The notes beneath the pieces were generated by a model. That model ran no database searches, was not told the DNA's origin, and saw only the letters and a program-made list of their open reading frames with translations. This document shows positions 55,912 through 63,787 of a stretch of DNA of 64,000 bases, in pieces. The stretch's first letter is position 1. Every line of letters begins with the position of its first letter. Origin of the DNA: Myxococcales bacterium (GTDB taxonomy: Bacteria; Myxococcota_A; Polyangia; Polyangiales; Polyangiaceae); contig JADJKB010000025.1 of the NCBI GenBank assembly GCA_016706225.1, positions 310,001 to 374,000 of the forward strand, in the 5' to 3' direction. A program made the position numbers and the translations under genes.

Positions 55912-56910
55912 GTGCACAACCACCACGACCGTCTCTTCCGGTACGTGTTCTCACAGCCGGAACACGCTGAGGGTGAGCTGCGCCTGCTGCTGCCCGCGGA
56001 AGTGAGCGCGCGCATCGACTGGTCCACGCTACGCGTCGAACCGACCAGCGTCGTTGACGCGGCGCTCGCGGACACGCGCTCGGACGTGCTGTTCTCGGCG
56101 CGCCTCGACGACCGCGAGCTCTATCTGTACTTGCTGCTCGAGCACCAGAGCACGGCCGACGCTTGGATCCCGTTGCGCCTGCTGGGCTACATGCTCCGCA
56201 TCTGGGAGGGGTATCTCGAGAAGCACCCCGACGCGAAGAAGCTCCCCGCCATCGTGCCGATGCTGCTCAGCCACTCGGACGGCGGTTGGTCGGCTCCGCT
56301 CGCGTTCCGGGAGTTGCTCGACCTCGACGCGGCGCTGGCGGCCGAGCTGGAGACGTGCATTCCGAGCTTCCAGCCGCTGCACGACGACCTGACCCGCACC
56401 GAGTCCAAGGCTCTGCACCGCCGCGCGATGACCGCGCTGGGGCGTCTCTCGCTCTTCTGCCTGGACCGCGCTCGTCGCTCCAGTGACCTGTTGGCCGAGC
56501 TCGCTCGCTGGCGCGGAACGGTCGAGGACGTCCTCGCGGCTCCCAACGGCGTGGCGGCACTCGGAGCGGTTTTGCGCTACATTCTCGAAGCCAGCGAGAC
56601 CACTCCCGAGCAAGTTCAACAGTTGACCCGGCAACTCGGGCCCAGAGGCGAGGAAGCTTTCATGACCGGTGCGCAGATTTTGAGGGCCGAAGGCAAGGCC
56701 GAAGGCAAGGCCGAAGGCAAGGCCGAAGGCAAGGCCGAAGGCAAGGCCGAGGGCAAGGCCGAGGTGCTGATCAAGCTCCTCGAGCTGAAGTTCGGCGGGG
56801 TGCCCGCGGCGACGGTGACGCGCATCCTCAACGCGCCCGTGACCGATCTCGACCGCTGGGTCGAGCGCGTCATCACCGCGACCACGCTCGACGACGTGAT
56901 GACCGGCTGA
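55912..56910 (+). CDS. Rpn/PD-(D/E)XK-type recombination-promoting nuclease (transposase-31 like)
   Basis: 332 residues, apparently intact. The N-terminus HDRLFRYVFSQPEHAEGELRLLLP matches the Rpn/Transposase_31 opening. The catalytic PD-(D/E)XK-like core is RSDVLFSARLDDRELYLYLLLEHQS (Asp, then Glu-x-Gln). A helical middle, six tandem AEGK units (12-bp repeats, 56686-56757) and a C-terminal DUF4351-like domain (LLELKFGGVPAATVTRILNAPVTDLDRWVERVITATTLDDV) follow. E. coli RpnA-type enzymes are DNA endonucleases that stimulate recA-independent recombination; that activity could have driven the duplications around it (inference). A 5'-truncated second copy is 1.8 kb upstream. Confidence 0.85.
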   Translation: MHNHHDRLFRYVFSQPEHAEGELRLLLPAEVSARIDWSTLRVEPTSVVDAALADTRSDVLFSARLDDRELYLYLLLEHQSTADAWIPLRLLGYMLRIWEGYLEKHPDAKKLPAIVPMLLSHSDGGWSAPLAFRELLDLDAALAAELETCIPSFQPLHDDLTRTESKALHRRAMTALGRLSLFCLDRARRSSDLLAELARWRGTVEDVLAAPNGVAALGAVLRYILEASETTPEQVQQLTRQLGPRGEEAFMTGAQILRAEGKAEGKAEGKAEGKAEGKAEGKAEVLIKLLELKFGGVPAATVTRILNAPVTDLDRWVERVITATTLDDVMTG

Positions 56911-56962
56911 CTCGGACGCCTGCTCAGGCGGAGCACGTCCATCGAAACCTGCACGTCAGTCG

Positions 56963-57203
56963 TGCGATGATGCACCCGTGAGCGGGAGGACGACGAAGCG
57001 CGCGGTCCTGGCGCTGTGCGCAGCGATAGCGCTGGTGGTCTCGCCCGGGTTGCAGCCCGCGCACGCGCATCCAATCTCGGAACGACGCGCCCCCTCCATC
57101 CGCGCAAGCGCCGGTGGCGTCCTTTCGATCTCACCCGCGCGGCCGGTCTCGGTTCGCCCACACGGCCTGACCGCCGCCGGCGCTTGCCGGATAAGGAGGG
57201 GGC
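56963..57203 (+). repeat. Leader/inverted-repeat module, copy C with a replaced interior
   Basis: Follows the intact Rpn gene exactly as copy A follows the truncated one (offset 1828 bp). The leader and the left arm GCCCCCTCC (57089-57097) are conserved and the right arm GGAGGGGGC is at 57195-57203, but the interior differs from A and B. It instead holds a 16-bp inverted repeat with one mismatch, 57104-57119 against 57172-57187. Together with the SPASM remnant this fills the 56911-57438 gap; no intact gene is seen there. Confidence 0.7.
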
Positions 57204-57216
57204 AGGCGGAGCGCGG

Positions 57217-57390
57217 TGCGGTTGCAAGCACATCGCACTCACCGGGCAACTCGGAGAGATCACCGCGGCGCTGTGTGAGACCGAGCGGAGCAGAACCCCG
57301 AGTTCCTCGACCTGTACTATCGCCGGCGGTGGGTCCCGGCTCCGGGTGGACAGCTCACCCGCTTGCGCTTGGCGGCGGACCGCAGCTGAG
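57217..57390 (+). pseudogene. Decayed SPASM-tail remnant (copy 2)
   Basis: Begins CGCKHIALTGQLGEITAALCETE, nearly identical to the SPASM tail at 54106 onward, then loses 46 bp (corresponding to 54175-54220 or nearby), which shifts frame, although the DNA encoding NPEFLDLYYRRRWVPAPGGQL and the original stop is still present in another frame. Clearly non-functional. It is followed directly by the intact LamG-like lipoprotein gene. Confidence 0.8.
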
Positions 57391-57438
57391 TCGTCTGCGG
57401 GCGAGCCTCGTGTCTGTGCGGAGCATCGCGTCGTGTGT

Positions 57439-58455
57439 ATGCTTCGACCTGTGAGATCGCGTGTTGGCCCGGTGTTCGTCGTCGCAGCCACGCTGGGATG
57501 GGCCGCGGGTTGCCTCGACATCGGAGACACGCAGCCCGCAGGTGGAGCCGGCGGCTTCGTCGCGACGGGCGGAGCCGGCGCGAGCGGCACAGGCAGTGCA
57601 GCCGGCGCAGGTGCGGCTGGCGGCGCCGCCGGAGTGGGGGGCGGCAGCGGCGGCGCGTCGGGCACGGATGCCGGCGGTGGCGCCGCGGTCGGGGGCGCAG
57701 GCAGCGGCGGCGCCGGCGGCAGCGGGACGGGCGGCGGCACGTCGTTCCAAGTACGCGGCGTGGTGTTCGACGGAGTCACCAACTGGCTGGACAGCAAGTT
57801 CGAGCTCAACGGAGCCACCGACAGCAAACAGGTTGCAGGCTCAATCTGGTTCAAACGCGTGGGTCTCGGCAGCACGTACTGCATCGGTCCAGAGGCTGCG
57901 GGCTCCAATTCACCCAACCAGCTCGAGTGGAACGCAAGCGACCAGTTTCGGTTGGTCTGGCGCAAGGCGGGCGGGGGAGTGGCGCTCGACTTTCATTCCG
58001 CGACCGTCACCGACACCGCCAGCTGGCATCATGTGCTGTTCAGCGCCGACTTGTCGGACCCCAACACGCGCCATCTGTATCTGGACGGCGTCTCGTCGAT
58101 CACCGTGGACTTCTACTCGCACACCCTGATGGACAACACCGGCTCGCAGTGGGGCGTCTTCGGCGACAATGGCGGGAACTTGAAATACAAAGGCGAGGTC
58201 GCCGAGATGTGGCTCGCCATGGGGACGTACGTCGATTTCTCGCTCGCCGCCAACCGGGCGAAGTTCCGTGATGCAAACGGAAAGCCGGTCGATCTCGGTG
58301 CTAGTGGCGCGCTGCCCACGGGTACCGCTCCCATGATCTACCTCTCGCTTCGCCCCGGGCAGGCGGCGAGTGAGTTCGCGAAGAACCGTGGCAGCGGGGC
58401 AGGGTTCACTCCGCAAGGTCAGCTGGTGGTCGCGCAGACCTCTCCCAGCGACTGA
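57439..58455 (+). CDS. Lipoprotein with Gly-rich linker and LamG-like domain
   Basis: 338 residues from ATG 57439. Lipobox AAGC in FVVAATLGWAAGC, then a Gly/Ala/Ser linker (about 37-105), then a concanavalin-like jelly roll of the LamG type: GVVFDGVTNWLDSKFELNGATDSKQVAGSIWFKRVG, ASDQFRLVWRK, TDTASWHHVLFSADLSDPNTRHLYLDGVSS, GVFGDNGGNLKYKGEVAEMWLAMGTYVDFS. W-H-H-V-L and LYLDG are the typical LamG strand motifs. Probably surface-exposed and carbohydrate- or protein-binding. The first 11 codons are duplicated at 54375. Converges on tamA with 4 bp between stops. Confidence 0.8.
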   Translation: MLRPVRSRVGPVFVVAATLGWAAGCLDIGDTQPAGGAGGFVATGGAGASGTGSAAGAGAAGGAAGVGGGSGGASGTDAGGGAAVGGAGSGGAGGSGTGGGTSFQVRGVVFDGVTNWLDSKFELNGATDSKQVAGSIWFKRVGLGSTYCIGPEAAGSNSPNQLEWNASDQFRLVWRKAGGGVALDFHSATVTDTASWHHVLFSADLSDPNTRHLYLDGVSSITVDFYSHTLMDNTGSQWGVFGDNGGNLKYKGEVAEMWLAMGTYVDFSLAANRAKFRDANGKPVDLGASGALPTGTAPMIYLSLRPGQAASEFAKNRGSGAGFTPQGQLVVAQTSPSD

Positions 58456-58459
58456 CGCC

Positions 58460-60487
58460 TCAGAACGCCTCGCCGATCCGCACGAACACGAAGTAGGGCG
58501 CGAACGGCTTGCCGTTCTCGAGGCTGTTCTCTCGCAAGATGCGGTACGAAAAGTCGAGGCCGATGGGCACGTACCAGAGCCGCAGTCGCGGTCCGAATCC
58601 CGCTGCGACGCTCACGCCGTCGTCGAACGGATTGGGACCCCGACCGGCGGCGCCCGCGTCCACGAAGGCCGCGAAGCCGAAGGTCTTGCGGAAGGGCAGA
58701 AAGCGGAACTCGGCCTGGCTCTCCATCAAACCGAGGGCGCCGGTCAGCTCGCTATCGCAGCCGCCCGCTGCCGGATCACAGGTGGCGCTCGGGCTCAGTC
58801 GATCGCGACCGAACCCGCGCATGCCGAACGCGCCGCCGCCGAACAGGCGCGCTCCGGGCGCGATGCCATCGGCGCTGGCCCCCAGCACGAACCCGAAGGA
58901 AGACCGCAGCGCGAGGGAGCTCTTCTCGCCGAGGGGCACGAACACGCGTGCGTCTGGCGCGAGCAAGAGCGAACGTTGCCCGCCGGCGGACCCGCCCGGG
59001 GACCACGCGCTGGTGAGGCCGAGGAAGTGTCCGCTGGTTGGCTCCACGCGATCGTTGCGTGCGTCCCAGATCAACGAGAGCTCGAGGGCGGGCCCCTTCG
59101 AGGTGTCCTCGTCGGGCAGGTCGCGGTCGTCGCGAGTCGCCTGGGTGAACGGGCCGAAGCCAATGTCCTTCTCGAAGCGATAGAGCGCGTCCAGATCGAA
59201 AAAGACGTTGCTCCCGAAGCGGGTGTGTACGCCCGGGCCGGCCGCCAGCTCGCGGGTACGAAACCCCGGGTAGAGCCGATCACGAAAGCGCCCCGAGAGC
59301 CGGCCATCCACACTGCGACCGAAGAGCCCGCCGTGCACGCTGCGCACCAGCGCTTCACCGTAGGCGCCGCTCGACTCGTCGTCGTCGCCGCTCCACAACA
59401 CGCCGTAGCCGACGCGCCCCTCGAGCACGAGGTGCTGGTACGCGCCGAACAGATTGCGCAGCCAGAGTGAACCTCCCGTGTACACGTCGCCGCGGGTCGG
59501 ATCGCCCTCGGCACCGGCCCGCAGTCTGAGCTCGCGCGACGGGGCCTCCACCACGACCAACCGGAAATCGATGGAGTCGCCCAGTCGACGCGGCACGAGC
59601 TCGCCGTTTTCATCCACTTGCTCCGGCGTGAGCACACCGCCGGGATCTGGGCGTTCGCCGGGCAGCACGCGCTCGATCTGCGCGTTGGTCGGCTTGACCA
59701 CCACCGACGCGAACGAACCGGTGTCGAGCAAGTCACGCTCGATGCTCTCCTTGAGCTCCAGACTGTAGGGATCACCTGGCCGCACGTCCCCCCGCCACAG
59801 GATCTTCTCTTCGGGGATCTTGAGCGCCCCTTCGACGGTCACCGTGCCGATCTTGGTCTTGGGTCCGGCATCGACGAAGTAGACCCAGTGGATGACCTTT
59901 TGGATTTTGTCCACGTAGGCGCGGCTGAAGACTCCGGCGTGGCCAAAGCCGTCCCGTTGCAGGTGCCAGGCCATCTCGTGGCGGCCCATGCGGAACTTCT
60001 CGAGGTCGATGGGGTCGCCGAGCTCGAACGGGATGAGCTTCAGGAGCGCGGCCCGGTGCTCTGCTGGAGCATGGCGCACTTCGACGGACGCCACGCTGTA
60101 CGGGCGGCCCTCCGTCACCGTCCAGGTCACGGTCACGCTCTTCTGATCTTTCGCCCAGTCGAGCTTGGGCTCCGCGACCTCGACGTCGAAGTAGCCGTAG
60201 GTCTGCCACCACGACACGATGCGACGGCGGTCCTCCGCCAGGCGGAACTCGTTGAAGTAGCGGTGGGTGATCAGGAAATTGCCCGGCCGGAGGCCGAGCA
60301 ACATGAACAGCTCGCCGTGCGCCAGGCGTAGGTCGGTGCCGCCTGGGCCCGTGAGCACGACGCGCGTGACGACGAGGTCGGTCTCGCCCGGCAGGCGCTC
60401 GGGTCGCTCGTGGTGGCAGCCGCTCAGTGCAAACGCACTCAGAACGAGAGCGAGCACCGCCACCGCTCGTCGCCAACACCGTGCCAT
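58460..60487 (-). CDS. tamA: TamA/BamA-type Omp85 outer-membrane protein with a lipobox
   Basis: 675 residues from ATG 60487. The signal peptide ends FALSGC, a lipobox, unusual for an Omp85 barrel. POTRA-like modules follow (DLVVTRVVLTGPGGTDLRLAHGELFMLLGLRPGNFLITHRYFNEFRLAEDRRRIVSWWQTYGYFDVEVAEPKL; KTKIGTVTVEGALKIPEEKILWRGDVRPGDPYSLELKESIERDLLDTGSFASVVVKP), then a C-terminal 16-strand-type barrel with GARLFGGGAFGMRGFGRDRLSP, the Omp85 VRGF/Y-like lid-lock motif, and a terminal strand ending in Phe. Inserts proteins into the outer membrane, with TamB as a likely partner. Assignment to Omp85 is firm; TamA rather than another subfamily is inferred from the tamB gene nearby. Confidence 0.88.
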   Translation of the reverse strand: MARCWRRAVAVLALVLSAFALSGCHHERPERLPGETDLVVTRVVLTGPGGTDLRLAHGELFMLLGLRPGNFLITHRYFNEFRLAEDRRRIVSWWQTYGYFDVEVAEPKLDWAKDQKSVTVTWTVTEGRPYSVASVEVRHAPAEHRAALLKLIPFELGDPIDLEKFRMGRHEMAWHLQRDGFGHAGVFSRAYVDKIQKVIHWVYFVDAGPKTKIGTVTVEGALKIPEEKILWRGDVRPGDPYSLELKESIERDLLDTGSFASVVVKPTNAQIERVLPGERPDPGGVLTPEQVDENGELVPRRLGDSIDFRLVVVEAPSRELRLRAGAEGDPTRGDVYTGGSLWLRNLFGAYQHLVLEGRVGYGVLWSGDDDESSGAYGEALVRSVHGGLFGRSVDGRLSGRFRDRLYPGFRTRELAAGPGVHTRFGSNVFFDLDALYRFEKDIGFGPFTQATRDDRDLPDEDTSKGPALELSLIWDARNDRVEPTSGHFLGLTSAWSPGGSAGGQRSLLLAPDARVFVPLGEKSSLALRSSFGFVLGASADGIAPGARLFGGGAFGMRGFGRDRLSPSATCDPAAGGCDSELTGALGLMESQAEFRFLPFRKTFGFAAFVDAGAAGRGPNPFDDGVSVAAGFGPRLRLWYVPIGLDFSYRILRENSLENGKPFAPYFVFVRIGEAF

Positions 60488-60624
60488 CGTCTTTGCCAGA
60501 GTGCGGGTCGCAGAGTCCCCCGGTCGGAATCCGCGGACAAGGCCAGAATGCGTGGCCGGAGCTAGTGCGAGGGTCACCAATGCGATAGATCCGCCTCGAT
60601 GCCCGGCCGAGCGCGACCGACCCG

Positions 60625-62358
60625 ATGACTCCCTCGACCCACGCCGAGCTGCGAGAGGTCGTCGAGTCCCTCCACGCCGCGGCAACGGCGGAGCCCCCCG
60701 CACGCCGCGATGAGCTCTTGCCGAGGCTCGCGGAGCTGCGCCTGCTCTGGGCACGAAACTCGGCGCTGTTCGAGCCCGAGGTGCTCGGCATGCTGCGCCA
60801 GATCTCCGCGGCGCTCTCTCCCGAGCGTCCCGCCACCCGACCACCCATCACTGAAAAACCCGAGACCGTGCTCGAAGAGGTCTTCGGCTTTCCCAGCTTC
60901 AGGCCGGGACAGGCCGAGATCATCGCCGCCGTGCTCGCGGGTCGCGACACCGTCGGTGTCATGCCGACCGGCGCCGGAAAGTCGCTGACGTTTCAGATCC
61001 CCGCGCGCCTTCTCGGTGGCGTCACGCTCGTCATCTCACCGCTGATCGCGCTGATGAAGGACCAGGTCGACGCCCTGAGCGAGGTCGGGTTGCGCGCGAC
61101 CTTTCTGAACTCGAGCGTCCCCAAAGAAGAACGAGCGGAACGGGTCGCCCGCATCGCTCGCGGCGAGTTCGAGCTGGTGTACGCGGCGCCCGAGGGGCTC
61201 GCCGCGTCCGCGGGCCGCGCCCTGCGCGGCGCCCGCCTGTCCCTCATCGCCGTGGACGAAGCCCATTGCATCAGCCAGTGGGGCCACGACTTTCGTCCCG
61301 CCTATCGCGAGCTCAGCGATCTGAAGCGCCGGTTTGGAGACGTACCCGTGCTCACCCTGACCGCCACGGCCACCTCCGTCGTCACCCGCGACATCGTCGA
61401 GCAGCTGGGCATGCGCAATCCCGCGCTCTTCCGCGGCTCGTTCTTCCGCCCGAACCTGCACATCGGCGCGCTGCAGAAGGGCGGCGACGGCCAGGACGGG
61501 CGGCGGCTGCCGGCGGTCCGCGACGGCATCTTGCGTCTGGTGCGGGCGCGAGCTGGTGAGAGCGGCATCATCTACTGCATCTCGCGCAAGGCGACGGAGA
61601 GCACCGCTAGTTACCTGCGTGAGCACGGCATCCGCGCAAAGGCGTACCACGCCGGCATGGAGCCGGACGATCGCAGCCGAGTGCAGGACGCCTTCCAGAA
61701 CGATGACGTCGACGTGGTCGTCGCAACGATTGCCTTTGGCATGGGCATCGACAAGTCGAACGTGCGGTTCGTGATCCACCGGGACATGCCTCGCTCCATC
61801 GAGGGCTACTACCAGGAGATCGGGCGCGCGGGCCGCGACGGGGTGCCCAGCGACTGCATCCTCTTTTACTCCTGGGGCGAGGTCACGACCTACGACCGGT
61901 TTGCCGCCGAGGCGCCGCCGGAGGTTGCTCAACGCCAATCCCAGATGGCGCGGGAGATGTTCCGCTTTGCCGAGGCCACCGACTGTCGTCATCAGTCCGT
62001 CGTTGCCTACTTCGGCGAGGCCATCGCGCCGTGTGGGACCTCGTGCGACCGTTGCGGCGGGCTCGATCTGTTCGCGTCGATGGCCGCGGGAAAAGTCCCG
62101 CGCAAGGGAGCCGCGCCCGCGCCGGTGAACGTCGGGGCCGATCGGGTCCTGTTCGATGCGCTGCGCGCGCTGCGCCGCGAGCTCGCCAAGGAGCGGGGGG
62201 TGCCCGCTTACGTCGTCTTCACCGACGCAACCTTGCTCGAGATGGTCGTGCGCCGCCCGACCAGCGAAGCTCAGCTCATGGCCGTCCCCGGCGTCGGCCC
62301 GCGCAAGCTCGCGGCCTACGGCGAGGAGTTCTTGAGCACCTTGCGCTGTTATCGCTGA
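60625..62358 (+). CDS. recQ: ATP-dependent DNA helicase RecQ
   Basis: 577 residues. After a non-conserved N-terminal 75 residues come FRPGQAEIIAAVLAGRDTVGVMPTGAGKSLTFQIPA (Q motif and Walker A), ISPLIALMKDQV, VDEAHCISQWGHDFRPAY (DEAH box and RecQ aromatic loop), LTLTATAT, IIYCISRKATES, ATIAFGMGIDKSNVRFVIH, RSIEGYYQEIGRAGRDG (motifs IV-VI), the zinc-binding RQC cysteines (DCRHQSVVAYFGE...CGTSCDRCGG), and a C-terminal HRDC domain (LRRELAKERGVPAYVVFTDATLLEMV...LMAVPGVGPRKL). The winged-helix part is short. Unwinds recombination and repair intermediates. Divergent from tamA across 137 bp. Confidence 0.96.
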   Translation: MTPSTHAELREVVESLHAAATAEPPARRDELLPRLAELRLLWARNSALFEPEVLGMLRQISAALSPERPATRPPITEKPETVLEEVFGFPSFRPGQAEIIAAVLAGRDTVGVMPTGAGKSLTFQIPARLLGGVTLVISPLIALMKDQVDALSEVGLRATFLNSSVPKEERAERVARIARGEFELVYAAPEGLAASAGRALRGARLSLIAVDEAHCISQWGHDFRPAYRELSDLKRRFGDVPVLTLTATATSVVTRDIVEQLGMRNPALFRGSFFRPNLHIGALQKGGDGQDGRRLPAVRDGILRLVRARAGESGIIYCISRKATESTASYLREHGIRAKAYHAGMEPDDRSRVQDAFQNDDVDVVVATIAFGMGIDKSNVRFVIHRDMPRSIEGYYQEIGRAGRDGVPSDCILFYSWGEVTTYDRFAAEAPPEVAQRQSQMAREMFRFAEATDCRHQSVVAYFGEAIAPCGTSCDRCGGLDLFASMAAGKVPRKGAAPAPVNVGADRVLFDALRALRRELAKERGVPAYVVFTDATLLEMVVRRPTSEAQLMAVPGVGPRKLAAYGEEFLSTLRCYR

Positions 62359-62399
62359 CCGGTGGCCTCGGCCAAGGGGCTCTGCTAGACGGCGCCGCT

Positions 62400-63743
62400 G
62401 TGTCCCCTCGATGGTCCGGTCTCGGTCTCGCTTTTTTTCTCTGTGTCCTGCCTGCGTGCTCCGATGACGCTGCACCGCCTGGTTCGAGCGCGGGTGGTGC
62501 GGGCGGCTCGGTGCAAACCGGAGGCACGTCCGGCGTCGGTGGCACGAGCGGCGCGAGCGGCGCGGCCGGGAGCGGTGGCGGTGCGGACGCCGGTGCGGAC
62601 GCGGACGCTGGCCCGAGCGACGACTGGGCCACGTTTCAAGCCATCCTGTCCGGGGCCACGAACGCCGAGGCGGGAGTTGCGAAGCTCGCGGCGAGCGGCG
62701 GGCTGCCGGCGGAGGTGCCCGGAGGGTTTCTGTTCGTGCGCATCGATGACGGCAAAGGGCCCTACACGCTCGCGGGGGATCTCAACTCGTGGCAGCCGGC
62801 GGCGATGAAGGCCGAGGCGGGCCTGTTCTGGTCCGTCGTGAGTGTGCCCAGCCCGGACGGCTCCAAGTACAAGTTCCAGGACGGCAAGCAGAGCTTCGAC
62901 GCCGATCCCGTGGCGCGGCGGTTTGGTTACGACACGAACGGTGAGTACAGCCTGGTTCGGGCGAGCGCGAACCACCTCGAGCGCTGGCTCGACGTTGGCG
63001 GCACGGGGATCCCCCCGCGCACCCTCCGGGTTCGGGTGCCCAAGGCGAGCGCGACACATCACCTGTACGTGCACGACGGGCAGAACCTGTTCGATCCAGA
63101 GGCGATGTTCGGCGGCTGGAAGCTGGATCAGTCTGCCGGTCCGAACACCCTGTTGGTCGGCATCGACAACGCGGGCGCCGCACGAATCGACGAGTACACA
63201 CCCGTCAGCGACGTGATCTCGGGCCAGAAGGTCGGCGGGCAAGGCGACCTTTACGCCGCCTACGTCAAAGACGTCGTGCGTCCGCTGATCGAGTCGCACT
63301 ACGGCAAGCCCACCAAGGTCGGCGTGATGGGCTCGTCCCTCGGCGGGCTGATCGCGTTCTACGAGGCGTGGCGTGACCCCGGCGCCTGGGACTTCGCGGC
63401 CTCCCTCTCCGGGAGCTTCGGCTGGGGCTCCATGAAGAGCAACAACGAGACCGTCATCGGGCTGTTCCAGAAGGCCGGCAAACAGCCCACCAAGCTCTAC
63501 CTCGACTCGGGTGGTGGTCCCGGCTCCGGCTGTGTGGACTCCGACGCCGATGGTGTGAACGACGACTCACCGGACGCTGCGGACGCCTATTGCGAGACCG
63601 TGCAGCTCCGCGACGCGCTCGCGTCGAAGGGGTACGTGTTCGACCAGGATCTCTGGCACTGGTGGGAGAGCGGCGCACCCCACAACGAGGCCGCCTGGGC
63701 GGCGCGCGTGTTTCGACCGCTCGGAGACTTCGAGAAGCTGTGA
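62400..63743 (+). CDS. Secreted esterase-family lipoprotein
   Basis: 447 residues from GTG 62400, chosen because the lipoprotein signal begins there (MSPRWSGLGLAFFLCVLPAC, lipobox LPAC). A Gly/Ser/Ala/Asp linker (about 22-75) precedes a CBM48/E-set-like domain (LFVRIDDGKGPYTLAGDLNSWQPAAMKAEAGLFWSVVSVPSPDGSKYKFQDG) and an alpha/beta-hydrolase of the putative-esterase (feruloyl esterase/enterochelin esterase) family: HLYVHDGQNLFDPEAMFGGWK, nucleophile elbow GVMGSSLGGLIAFYEAW, Asp region KLYLDSGG, and final His in DLWHWWESGAPHNEAAW. E-set plus esterase matches the layout of enterochelin-esterase-like enzymes. Substrate unknown. It is 41 bp past recQ. Confidence 0.85.
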   Translation: MSPRWSGLGLAFFLCVLPACSDDAAPPGSSAGGAGGSVQTGGTSGVGGTSGASGAAGSGGGADAGADADAGPSDDWATFQAILSGATNAEAGVAKLAASGGLPAEVPGGFLFVRIDDGKGPYTLAGDLNSWQPAAMKAEAGLFWSVVSVPSPDGSKYKFQDGKQSFDADPVARRFGYDTNGEYSLVRASANHLERWLDVGGTGIPPRTLRVRVPKASATHHLYVHDGQNLFDPEAMFGGWKLDQSAGPNTLLVGIDNAGAARIDEYTPVSDVISGQKVGGQGDLYAAYVKDVVRPLIESHYGKPTKVGVMGSSLGGLIAFYEAWRDPGAWDFAASLSGSFGWGSMKSNNETVIGLFQKAGKQPTKLYLDSGGGPGSGCVDSDADGVNDDSPDAADAYCETVQLRDALASKGYVFDQDLWHWWESGAPHNEAAWAARVFRPLGDFEKL

Positions 63744-63787
63744 GCCTCGCCGGGGGGCTGTGCGGATCTTGGATGACTTCCGCGATT

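Noticed and set aside
54579..56910. Insertion-sequence transposase
   Set aside because: The sequence fits the Rpn PD-(D/E)XK family; no terminal inverted repeats or target-site duplication around the intact gene were found by eye.
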